From NCBI GenBank assembly GCA_030428825.1, contig JAUIEL010000001.1, positions 1 to 34,757 on the forward strand: DNA of 34,757 bases, written 5' to 3'. Positions 1 to 7,503 of this stretch are shown here, piece by piece. Position numbers and translations under genes: made by a program. This DNA is from a bacterium. Its GTDB lineage: Bacteria > Planctomycetota > B15-G4 > JADJEK01. Numbering within the stretch: the first letter of the stretch is position 1; each line of letters opens with the position of its first letter. Under the pieces are notes generated by a model. That model made no database searches. It had not been told where the DNA came from and saw nothing but the letters and a program-made list of their open reading frames with translations.

Positions 1-1
1 C

Positions 2-1150
2 GTCGTCTGCCACGCGGACGCCCCGTCGGCGCTCTCGGACCTGGAGCGCCGGGAGGACGCGGACGTCGGTCGCTTCGACATCGTCATCACCGACGCGCAC
101 ATGCCCTCGATGGACGGCTTCGAGTTCGCCTTGCGCATCCGAGCTCGCGCCGAGAGCGAGGCGCTGCCGATCGTCCTGCTGACGTCGATGGCCGAGTTCG
201 TCGACGGGAGCCGGTTCGAGCGGGTCGGGTTCGCGCGCCGCATCACCAAGCCGGTCAAGGAATCCGAGCTGATGCAGGCGATCGCCTCGGTGATCGAGAG
301 CGCGGACGGCCGGGCACGAGACGCGACCGAGGCCGTCGCGGGCCCTCCAGCGTCGTCCTCGACCCGGCCGCTCCACATCCTCCTCGCGGAGGACAGCGCC
401 GCGAACCGCAAGCTCGCGACGGCCGTCGTCGAGAGGGCGGGGCACAGGCTCTCGGTGGTGTGCGACGGTCGGGCCGCCGTCGAGGCCGTCTCGAGCGCCG
501 ACCCGCCGTTCGACGTCGTCCTCATGGATCTCCAGATGCCCGAGATGGACGGCATGGAGGCGACGGGCCGGATCCGCGTCGCCGAGAGTCAGCGGGGACG
601 GCGGACCCCGATCGTGGCGATGACGGCGCACGCCGTGCGAGGGATCGAGGAGGAGTGCCGCGCGGCCGGGATGGACGGGTACGTCGCGAAGCCGTTCCGA
701 GTGGAGAGGCTCTGGAGCACGGTCTCCGAGGTGCTGGGCCGGCGCCTCGATGGCGAAGCCGAGTCCGCCGCCGCCGCGGTCGAGACCGCGGAGGTGTCCG
801 GACCGGAGGTCCCGTGGCCGAGGCTGCTGGAGGTCGTCGGCGGGGACACCGACGCGCTCGTCGCGGTCGTCAGCGCGTATCGGGAGGAGATGACGGGCCT
901 GCTCGAGAAGATGCGAAGTCCGGAGTCGGACGACGACGCCGCGCGGGCGGCGCACCAGCTCAAGAACACGCTCCGATTCTTCGGCCAGGACCGGGCCGCC
1001 GACGTCGCGGCCTCGTTCGAGCGGCAGGGCGGCGGCGCGGACGGGGCGCAGGCGTCCCGGCTCGAATCGCTCGAGGTCGACGTCGAGCGTCTGGCCGCGC
1101 GGCTCGGCGAGGTGGAGGAGTCGCGGGAGATCCCCGTCGGCCAGGTCTGA
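2..1150 (+). CDS. Hybrid signalling protein, C-terminal part (REC-REC-Hpt), 5' end outside window
   Basis: The reading frame is open from base 2, so the gene starts upstream of the window; 382 residues are visible. The first receiver domain lacks its N-terminus but keeps the phospho-acceptor region (ITDAHMPSMDG, Asp at fragment residue 31) and the Lys-Pro of its last strand (TKPVK). A linker leads to a second, complete receiver (HILLAEDSAANRK; acceptor Asp at fragment residue 176 in LMDLQMPEMDG; KPF near its end). The C-terminus is a histidine phosphotransfer domain (AHQLKNTLRFFG, His at fragment residue 318). The order fits the tail of a hybrid histidine kinase whose sensor and kinase parts lie upstream, so phosphate can pass REC to Hpt within one protein. 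It converges on the REC-histidine kinase at 1226-2401, and the two could act in one phosphorelay (inference). The output is unknown. Confidence 0.9.
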   Translation, partial: VVCHADAPSALSDLERREDADVGRFDIVITDAHMPSMDGFEFALRIRARAESEALPIVLLTSMAEFVDGSRFERVGFARRITKPVKESELMQAIASVIESADGRARDATEAVAGPPASSSTRPLHILLAEDSAANRKLATAVVERAGHRLSVVCDGRAAVEAVSSADPPFDVVLMDLQMPEMDGMEATGRIRVAESQRGRRTPIVAMTAHAVRGIEEECRAAGMDGYVAKPFRVERLWSTVSEVLGRRLDGEAESAAAAVETAEVSGPEVPWPRLLEVVGGDTDALVAVVSAYREEMTGLLEKMRSPESDDDAARAAHQLKNTLRFFGQDRAADVAASFERQGGGADGAQASRLESLEVDVERLAARLGEVEESREIPVGQV

Positions 1151-1204
1151 CCCGCCGCCCCCTCCGGCATCGCGCGGGGTGGAGACCGGTCGCGGGCGGC
1201 CGAC

Positions 1205-1218
1205 GCCTCGGCCGAGGC
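1205..1218. other. 14-bp perfect palindrome between convergent genes
   Basis: GCCTCGGCCGAGGC reads the same on both strands and lies in the 75-base gap between two converging stop codons. It can fold as a 5-bp stem with a GGCC loop. There is no T-tract, so it is at best a weak bidirectional terminator. Confidence 0.25.
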
Positions 1219-1225
1219 CCTCGAC

Positions 1226-2401
1226 CTACGACCGGACGCAGGGGATCGCGGGGCTCGGTTCCTCTCCGCGGACGTACTCGGCCGTCGGGATCGAGAAGCG
1301 GAACGTCGATCCGTGGCCGAGGACGCTGTCGACGGCGATCTCGCCGCCGTGCAGCCGGACGAGGTCGCGGCAGATGTTCAGGCCGAGCCCGGTCCCCGCC
1401 TCGAGCGCCGCGTCCCCCTCCCGCGCCTGGAAGAGGCGGTCGAAGATCAGCGGCTGCGACTCGGCGTCGATGCCGCGCCCCGTGTCGGAGACGAGGAACT
1501 CCACGAACTCCGTGCCCGCGGCCCGCGCCTCGACCCGGATCGTCCCCGACTCCTCGGTGAACTTCATCGCGTTCCCGAGCAGGTTGTTCAGGACCTGGGC
1601 GATCCGCACCGCGTCCGCGAACACCTCCGGGAGGTCGGGGTCGACCTTCGAGAGGAGTCGAAGCCCCTTCCGGCTCGCCACGGGGCCCGCGGAGGCGACC
1701 GCGTCCGACACGAGGCGGGCGGGCGCGTGGATCGCGCGATCGAGGGAGAGCTTGCCGGTCTCGATCCGCGTCACGTCGAGGATGTCGTTCACGTGACGAG
1801 ACAGGCGCCGGCAGTTCTGCTGGACGATCGAGAGGTACTCCTGCTGCTCGTCGTTGATCGCGCCGGGGATCTCGTCGAGGAGGATCGAGAGGAACTCCTG
1901 CATGGACGTGAGCGGCGTCTTCAGCTCGTGCGAGAGCGTGTGGTAGAACGACCGGACCTCCCGATTCTTCGCCCGGAGGTCGCGGACGGTCTCCTCCAGC
2001 AGTTGGTGGGCCGCGGCCTTCCGCTGCTTCAGGTCGCGGACCCGGAGCGCGTTCGTGACCGAGCGGTTCAGCGCCTCGCGGCTCAGCCGCTCCTTCGGCA
2101 CGTAGTCGACGACCCCTTGGCGCAGCGCGCCGATCGCGACGTCGATCGCCGTGTTGCCGGTCAGCATGACGATCGCGGCGTCCCCGTCCGCGGCGAGCAC
2201 CCGGCGGGCGACCTCCAGCCCGCTCATGTCGGGGAGCCCCTGGTCGAGGACGACGCAGTCGGGGCGATGGCGGGCGTGCAGAGCCACCGCCTCCTCGCCG
2301 AGCGAGGCCTCGAGGAACTCCCGCGGCGGAACGGCCTCGAGGATCACCTTGCAGAGCTGCCGGTCGGCCCGGCTGTCGTCCACGACCAGGATTTGACTCA
2401 T
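1226..2401 (-). CDS. Response regulator receiver-histidine kinase fusion (REC-HisKA-HATPase)
   Basis: A 391-residue soluble protein with no membrane segment. The N-terminal receiver domain (residues 1-125) has the acidic pair in VVDDS and acceptor Asp53 in VLDQGLPDMSG. A coiled linker follows, then a HisKA dimerisation domain with phospho-acceptor His158 (FYHTLSHELKTPL). The ATP-binding domain shows the N box (NNLLGNAMKF, about 272-281), G1 (DTGRGI, 306-311) and G2 (GTGLGLNI, 336-343). This is a cytoplasmic kinase whose activity is probably set by phosphorylation of its own receiver. All catalytic motifs are intact. It ends facing the REC-REC-Hpt gene and is divergent from the AraC-type regulator at 2659, with about 257 bases between the two starts. 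The start is the ATG at 2401. Confidence 0.93.
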   Translation of the reverse strand: MSQILVVDDSRADRQLCKVILEAVPPREFLEASLGEEAVALHARHRPDCVVLDQGLPDMSGLEVARRVLAADGDAAIVMLTGNTAIDVAIGALRQGVVDYVPKERLSREALNRSVTNALRVRDLKQRKAAAHQLLEETVRDLRAKNREVRSFYHTLSHELKTPLTSMQEFLSILLDEIPGAINDEQQEYLSIVQQNCRRLSRHVNDILDVTRIETGKLSLDRAIHAPARLVSDAVASAGPVASRKGLRLLSKVDPDLPEVFADAVRIAQVLNNLLGNAMKFTEESGTIRVEARAAGTEFVEFLVSDTGRGIDAESQPLIFDRLFQAREGDAALEAGTGLGLNICRDLVRLHGGEIAVDSVLGHGSTFRFSIPTAEYVRGEEPSPAIPCVRS

Positions 2402-2485
2402 GGAGCGGCCCCCCGTCCGCGTCGAGCAGCGGGGCGGCGTCCCCCCGTCGGCCGGTCTCTCGGCACGCCCGTGACTCCTCTCCTA

Positions 2486-2505
2486 TCGGTCCCCGAGGGG
2501 ACCGA
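2486..2505. promoter_or_regulatory. Near-perfect inverted repeat in divergent promoter region
   Basis: Arms TCGGTCCCC and GGGGACCGA are exact reverse complements separated by only GA. The site lies between two divergent genes, the histidine kinase (start 2401) and the AraC-type regulator (start 2659), so a terminator is not expected here. A second, weaker repeat (CCCGCG at 2552-2557, CGCGGG at 2567-2572) lies downstream. It is a candidate operator, possibly for AraC autoregulation (inference). Confidence 0.4.
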
Positions 2506-2658
2506 CTTCAGTACGAGCCCGCGACCCGGGCCGGAATTCGGGGGCGACCATCCCGCGGTCTCCGTTCGCGGGCGGTGGAGGCCCGGGGGGAGAGGCCGCG
2601 GGTGAGGCGGGAGGCTCGATCGGCCCAACGCGGCGGCCGGAGGGACGTTAAGGCTCCC

Positions 2659-3471
2659 ATGCGACGCGAGGCGACGCTCCGTCCCGGCCGGTTCTTCGGG
2701 CGCGTCGTCCGGGAGCGGCGCGTGGGGGGGCTCCGGTTCAACGAGACCGAGTACGCGCCGGGGGCGCACATCCCGCGGCACGCGCACGAGCGGGCGTACG
2801 TCTGTCTGGTCCGGCGGGGAGAGTACGTCGAGAGCTTCGGCCGCCGGGGACGCGAGTGCGGCCCCCAGACCGTCGCCTACCACCCGCCCGGCGAGGAGCA
2901 CGACGAGCGGATCCGCGGGGCGGAGGTCCGCTCGTTCAACGTCGAGCTCGACGCCGAGTGGCTCGCCCGGGTCGGCGTCCCTCCCGCGCGCCTCGCGGCG
3001 GGAGAGGCGGCGCCGGGAGGGCCGGCGACGTGGCGGGCGTGCGCGCTCTATCGCGACGTCCTCGTCGGCGCGGCCGACCTCGACCTCGAGGCCCGCACGG
3101 CCACCCTGGCCCGCGCGCTCGCCGGCGGGGACGACGTGCCGGCGCGGCTGCCGCGGCGGTGGCTCGAGCGCGTCCGGGAGCGCCTGCACGAGGACCTCGA
3201 CCGCCCGCTCCGCCTGGCCGAGCTCGCCTCCGCCGCGGGCGTCCATCCGGTCCACCTGTCGGCCGAGTTCCGCCGCCGCGCCGGCGCGACCGTCGGGGAC
3301 TACCGACGGACCGTCCGCGTGCGCTCCGCGTGCCAGGCGCTCGCCGCGACCGACCGGCCGCTCGCCGGCATCGCGTCGTCGACCGGCTTCTGCGATCAGG
3401 CGCACTTCACCCGCGTCTTCAAGCGGACGACCGGATTCACGCCGGCGCGGTATCGCGGTCTCTTTCGCTGA
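2659..3471 (+). CDS. AraC-family transcriptional regulator with N-terminal cupin-like domain
   Basis: 270 residues from the ATG at 2659; the frame is open further upstream, but that extension (from 2575) is arginine-rich and unlike a protein start. The N-terminal half is a cupin-like effector domain with a His-rich metal- or ligand-site motif (HIPRHAHERAYVCLV) and a second motif (YHPPGEEHDERI). The C-terminal 100 residues form the double helix-turn-helix of the AraC family: LAELASAAGVHPVHLSAEF for the first HTH, and IASSTGFCDQAHFTRVFK followed by TGFTPARYR for the second. The ligand is unknown. The gene is divergent from the histidine kinase and lies 100 bases upstream of the S41 peptidase on the same strand, which could be a target. 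The inverted repeat at 2486-2505 lies in its upstream region. Confidence 0.9.
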   Translation: MRREATLRPGRFFGRVVRERRVGGLRFNETEYAPGAHIPRHAHERAYVCLVRRGEYVESFGRRGRECGPQTVAYHPPGEEHDERIRGAEVRSFNVELDAEWLARVGVPPARLAAGEAAPGGPATWRACALYRDVLVGAADLDLEARTATLARALAGGDDVPARLPRRWLERVRERLHEDLDRPLRLAELASAAGVHPVHLSAEFRRRAGATVGDYRRTVRVRSACQALAATDRPLAGIASSTGFCDQAHFTRVFKRTTGFTPARYRGLFR

Positions 3472-3571
3472 CGACCGGTCGGCCGCGGGGCGCCTTGATC
3501 CCGTACAAGACCCGGGCCTCCTCGACCGTCTACCGTCGACGCCTCGTCACCCCCGTCCCGGAGGCCGCCGC

Positions 3572-4663
3572 ATGCTCCGCGCTCTCGTCCTCGTCCCGCC
3601 GCTCGTCCTCCTCCTCGCCGCCGCGCCGCCGGCCGACGGCCCCGCGCTCGGAGAGATCACGCCCGAGCACCGCGCCCGCGTCGTCGACGGCGTCCTCCGC
3701 GTCCTGCTCGAGTCGTACGTCTTCCCGGAGAAGGCGGTCGCGATGGACGAGGCGATCCGGGCGAGGGTCGCGGCGGGGGAGTACGACGCGATCGCGTCGG
3801 GGCACGAGCTGGCTCGCCGGTTGACGGACGACCTGCGGGCGGTCTGCCACGACCGGCACCTCGGCATCCGATTCAGCCCCGAGCCGCGCTCGCCCACGTC
3901 GCCCGACCGCGAGCCGTCCGCGGAGGAGCGGGCCGCGCGCCGGGCCGAGCAGGCGCGGCGGAACTTCGGGTTCGAGAAGGTCGAGCGGCTCCCCGGCAAC
4001 GTCGGCTACCTGAAGCTCGACGCGTTCGTCGACGCCGAGCTCGGCCGGGAGACCGCGAGCGCGGCGATGAACTTCCTCGCCCACGCCGACGCGATCGTCG
4101 TCGACCTCCGGGAGAACGGCGGCGGGAGTCCCGAGATGGTGCGCTGGATCAGCAGCTACCTGTTCGGGGACGAGCCGGTCCACCTGAACTCGCTCTACTT
4201 CCGGCCGAAGGACGAGACGACCGAGTTCTGGACGATCCCCGACGTCCCCGGGGCGCGGAACCCGGACGCGCTCGCCTACGTCCTGACCAGCGCCTACACC
4301 TTCTCGGCCGCCGAGGAGTTCACGTACAACCTGAAGGCTCGCGGGCGCGCGAGGATCGTCGGCGAGACGACGGGCGGCGGCGCGCATCCCGGCGGGCCGC
4401 ACGCGATCGACGAGCACTTCGCGATCTTCGTCCCGATCGGCCGCGCCATCAACCCGGTCACGGGGACGAACTGGGAGGGGACCGGCGTCGCGCCCGACCT
4501 CGAGGCGCCCGCGTGGGCCGCGCTCCCGACCGCGCTCCTCGACGCTCTGGAGACCCTCCGCGAGCGGGAGACCGACCCGGCGCGGCGGCGCGAGCTGCTC
4601 GAGGCGATCCGGTCCGCGAACCGCGAGCTCGCGGACCTCGAGATCGAGCACGACGCGCCGTAG
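3572..4663 (+). CDS. Exported S41-family (IRBP/tail-specific type) serine peptidase
   Basis: 363 residues. It has an N-terminal signal peptide (hydrophobic residues about 6-18, cleavage near AAAPPADG). An alpha-helical N-domain typical of IRBP-like S41 proteins follows (ESYVFPEKAVAMDEAIR, then LTDDLRAVCHDRHLGI). The catalytic S41 core begins at NVGYLKLDAF and includes DLRENGGGSPEMVRW. Catalytic Ser245 lies in LTSAYTFSAAEEFTY, and the family signature GETTGGGAHPGGPH follows. There is no PDZ domain, as usual for this subgroup. It probably cleaves peptides in the periplasm; the substrate is unknown. GGAGG upstream supports the ATG at 3572. It converges on the VCBS protein with only 15 bases between stop codons. 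Confidence 0.92.
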   Translation: MLRALVLVPPLVLLLAAAPPADGPALGEITPEHRARVVDGVLRVLLESYVFPEKAVAMDEAIRARVAAGEYDAIASGHELARRLTDDLRAVCHDRHLGIRFSPEPRSPTSPDREPSAEERAARRAEQARRNFGFEKVERLPGNVGYLKLDAFVDAELGRETASAAMNFLAHADAIVVDLRENGGGSPEMVRWISSYLFGDEPVHLNSLYFRPKDETTEFWTIPDVPGARNPDALAYVLTSAYTFSAAEEFTYNLKARGRARIVGETTGGGAHPGGPHAIDEHFAIFVPIGRAINPVTGTNWEGTGVAPDLEAPAWAALPTALLDALETLRERETDPARRRELLEAIRSANRELADLEIEHDAP

Positions 4664-4678
4664 GACGCTCGCGATCCG

Positions 4679-7372
4679 TCACGTCCCGAACGTCAGCGCC
4701 AGCCCGTTCGACGTCGCGATGCCGTTCGCCGCCCCGGCGTCGAGGACCGCCGCCTGGACGAACAACGTGAACCCGGCGACGACGGGGAGGACCGGCGCGA
4801 GGCCGACGTCGAGCGTCCCCGTGCCGACGGTCCCGGGCGTGCCGCCGGTCGGCACGGTGACCGTCGAGAGCGGGAAGTCGACGTACAGGGTCGCGCCGAA
4901 GACCGGGAGGTTCGGGAGCGCCGCCTCGTTCGCGCCGAACAGGAGGACGGCCGGCGCCCCGCCCGCGCCGCGACGGAGTCGAAGGGCGGCGGTCGTCGAG
5001 CCGAGTCGCATCGGGCCGGTCGCGCCGAGGAGGGGGACGGCGCCGCCGAGGCCGGGGATCCCCGCGCCGAACTGACGGATCCCCCCGTCGCCCGCGCCGT
5101 CGAACCGTCGCGAACGGACGACGACGCGGCCGGAGAGGTCCAGGTCGCCGTCGCCGTCGACGTCGGCCGGCGGGCCCATCGCCCCGCCGGCGTACGGACG
5201 GGCGGGTTCGAACGCGCCGCCGCCGAGGCCGCGGTAGAGCAGCACGTCGCGCGGCGTGTCGCTGTGCGTGCCGGTCGCGCCGGCGAGGAGGTCGGTCACG
5301 CCGTCGCCGTCGACGTCGTCGAACGACAGGGACGTCATCGGCGGGTCGTTCCCCGCGGTCAGTCCGGTGTCGAGGACCGCGCCCGCGGTGAACCCGCCCG
5401 CGCCGTCGTTCACGTACAGCCACGTCGTCTCGCCGTACGCCTGGGAGAAGGCGAGGTCGAGGTCGCCGTCCCCGTCCTGGTCCGCGAACGTCACCGAGTC
5501 CGGGTCGAGCGACGGGACGCCGGCGTGGACCACGGTGCTCGAGAACGAGAGCCCGCCCTGGTTCGTCCAGAGGGTGAGGAACGACCAGTTGTCGACGACC
5601 GCCACGTCCGCGTCGCCGTCCTGGTCGACGTCGGCGACGGCGCTCGGCTCGTGTCCCGATCCGAACAGGTTCACGAACGGCAGGAACGTCCCGTTCCCGG
5701 CGTTCGGGTAGTACCCGCCCGGCGTCGCGTCGAGGACGTCGAGGTCGCCGTCCGCGTCGAGGTCGAACACCACGTTCGCGACGCGCGAGTACGGCGCCAT
5801 GTTCGTCGCCGCCGCGAGGCCCGCGTCGACGAACGCCCCGAGCGCGTCCCCGGCGTAGAGGCGCATCTCCTGGAACACCGGGAGCGGCAACGGCTGTCCC
5901 GGCACGAAGTGAGCGACCAGCACGTCCGGCCGGCCGTCGCCGGAGAAGTCCCCGGCGCTCACGATCCGCCGCTCGATCACGCCCGCGGGGGCCGGCGGGA
6001 GGAGGACGGCCTCCGGGAACCGGCCGGTCGCGTCGTTCAGCCGCACGCTGCCGTCGTCGAAGAAGAGGTCGACGTCGCCGTCCCCGTCGTGGTCGAGCGC
6101 GGCGATCGGCGAGGGGCTGTAGTAATGGTAGGTCACCGGCTCGAGCGACGACTCGAACGCGCCCTGCCCGTAGAACGCGCCCTGCGGGAGCGTGACGTCG
6201 AGGTGCCCGTCCCCGTCGAGGTCCGACGTCCCGATCGGCGCCGAGCCGACCCGGACGGTCTCCGCCCGGGCGACCGGCCCCGAGAAGACGTCCGTGCCGT
6301 CGTTCTCGAAGAACGCGACGATCGCCTCCGTCCCCCCGCCCGACTCCTGCCACGGGTAGTTCAGCAGGTCGGGGTCGCCGTCGCCGTCCCAGTCGCCGAA
6401 CGCGAACCGGCCGCCGAACGTCTCGCCGGTCCCCGGCGTGAGCGTGTGCGCCGCGCCGAAGACGAGCCCGCCCGCGCCGTTGAGCACCGGGACGATGTCC
6501 GTCGAGTCGCTCGAGTTCGCCTTCACGATCAGCACCAGGTCCTCGGCGCCGCCGCCGGCGAGGTCGACGACGTACGGGTCGACGCGATGGAACGTCGTGC
6601 CGGGGACCGGGACGATCGTCTCGGCGCTCGGCGCGCCGGCGACGGTCGGGAAGACGTGGAGCACCGCGCCCGAGGCCTCGCCGACGACCACGTCGTCGTC
6701 CCCGTCGTGGTCGACGTCGACCGCGACGAGCCGCGCCGGCTGCTTGAACCCGAACGGTCCGGGGAACGGGACGGTCACCGGCGCGCTCGGCACCAGGGCC
6801 CCGCCGACGACGTCGTACCAGGTCACGATCCAGGAGAAGCCGGAGACCTCGAGGGTCGCGAGCTCCATCGCGGCGTCGCCGTCGATCTGCCCGAACGCCG
6901 CGCCCCGCATCGCGCCGGTCAGGGGCGCCGAGACCGGCGGTCCGAACGTCCCGGTCCCGATCGACGGGTGGAGGTGGAGCGCGAAGTCGGTCTGGTAGTC
7001 GATCTCCTCGACGACGAACACGTCGGGCCGGGAGTCGCCGGTGACGTCGTACGTCCGGAACGGGCCGTCCTCCGAGAGCGGGCGGAACCGGTTCGAGATC
7101 AGGTTGAACGCGACGTACGGCCCGGCGCCCGGGAGGTCTCCCGTGCCGTCGTTGAACATCACCTGGAACCCCTCGTAGTGCGTCGGCGTCCCGGGCGTGC
7201 CGCGGAACCGGACCAGGTCGTCGGCCCCGTTCCCGTCGACGTCCGCGATGGCGTGGAACTCGCCGGGATCCGGGAAGACGAAGTCCCGGGCCGAGTCGAG
7301 GTGGTCCTGGGCGCCGGCGGGCGACCCGAGGGCGAGGAGGAGGACGAGGGGGGGGATCGAGGAGCGGAGCAT
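4679..7372 (-). CDS. Large secreted FG-GAP/VCBS repeat protein with shared C-terminal domain
   Basis: 897 residues. A signal peptide (hydrophobic PPLVLLLALGSPAGA) ends near residue 22. The body carries about 14 calcium-loop repeats of the form D-x-D-x-D-G-D-x-D-hydrophobic (for example DVDGNGADDLVRF, DWDGDGDPDLLNY, DVDGDGVTDLLAG), each with the FG-GAP/VCBS beta-blade pattern. Fourteen blades would fit two seven-bladed propellers (inference). The last 120 residues form the C-terminal domain shared with six other secreted proteins here, ending ATSNGLALTFGT. It is likely a cell-surface or extracellular protein; binding partner and function are unknown. It lies 131 bases downstream of the ELWxTDGT protein on the same strand. 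Confidence 0.88.
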   Translation of the reverse strand: MLRSSIPPLVLLLALGSPAGAQDHLDSARDFVFPDPGEFHAIADVDGNGADDLVRFRGTPGTPTHYEGFQVMFNDGTGDLPGAGPYVAFNLISNRFRPLSEDGPFRTYDVTGDSRPDVFVVEEIDYQTDFALHLHPSIGTGTFGPPVSAPLTGAMRGAAFGQIDGDAAMELATLEVSGFSWIVTWYDVVGGALVPSAPVTVPFPGPFGFKQPARLVAVDVDHDGDDDVVVGEASGAVLHVFPTVAGAPSAETIVPVPGTTFHRVDPYVVDLAGGGAEDLVLIVKANSSDSTDIVPVLNGAGGLVFGAAHTLTPGTGETFGGRFAFGDWDGDGDPDLLNYPWQESGGGTEAIVAFFENDGTDVFSGPVARAETVRVGSAPIGTSDLDGDGHLDVTLPQGAFYGQGAFESSLEPVTYHYYSPSPIAALDHDGDGDVDLFFDDGSVRLNDATGRFPEAVLLPPAPAGVIERRIVSAGDFSGDGRPDVLVAHFVPGQPLPLPVFQEMRLYAGDALGAFVDAGLAAATNMAPYSRVANVVFDLDADGDLDVLDATPGGYYPNAGNGTFLPFVNLFGSGHEPSAVADVDQDGDADVAVVDNWSFLTLWTNQGGLSFSSTVVHAGVPSLDPDSVTFADQDGDGDLDLAFSQAYGETTWLYVNDGAGGFTAGAVLDTGLTAGNDPPMTSLSFDDVDGDGVTDLLAGATGTHSDTPRDVLLYRGLGGGAFEPARPYAGGAMGPPADVDGDGDLDLSGRVVVRSRRFDGAGDGGIRQFGAGIPGLGGAVPLLGATGPMRLGSTTAALRLRRGAGGAPAVLLFGANEAALPNLPVFGATLYVDFPLSTVTVPTGGTPGTVGTGTLDVGLAPVLPVVAGFTLFVQAAVLDAGAANGIATSNGLALTFGT

Positions 7373-7503
7373 CCGGAGGCCTCCAGCGGAGCGCGGCGAA
7401 CGGGCCGGGGAAAGACGGAGCGCGGAGTCGGTGGCCGACCCCGCGCTCGATCTTCACCGGAACGACCCGTGAGGGTTCAGACTCCTCGGCGAGAAACTCC
7501 GGA

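Noticed and set aside
4679..7372. Direct DNA repeats (gtcgccgtc-type) as CRISPR or satellite
   Set aside because: They encode the DxDxDG calcium loops of the VCBS repeats in frame; spacing is irregular and there are no unique spacers.
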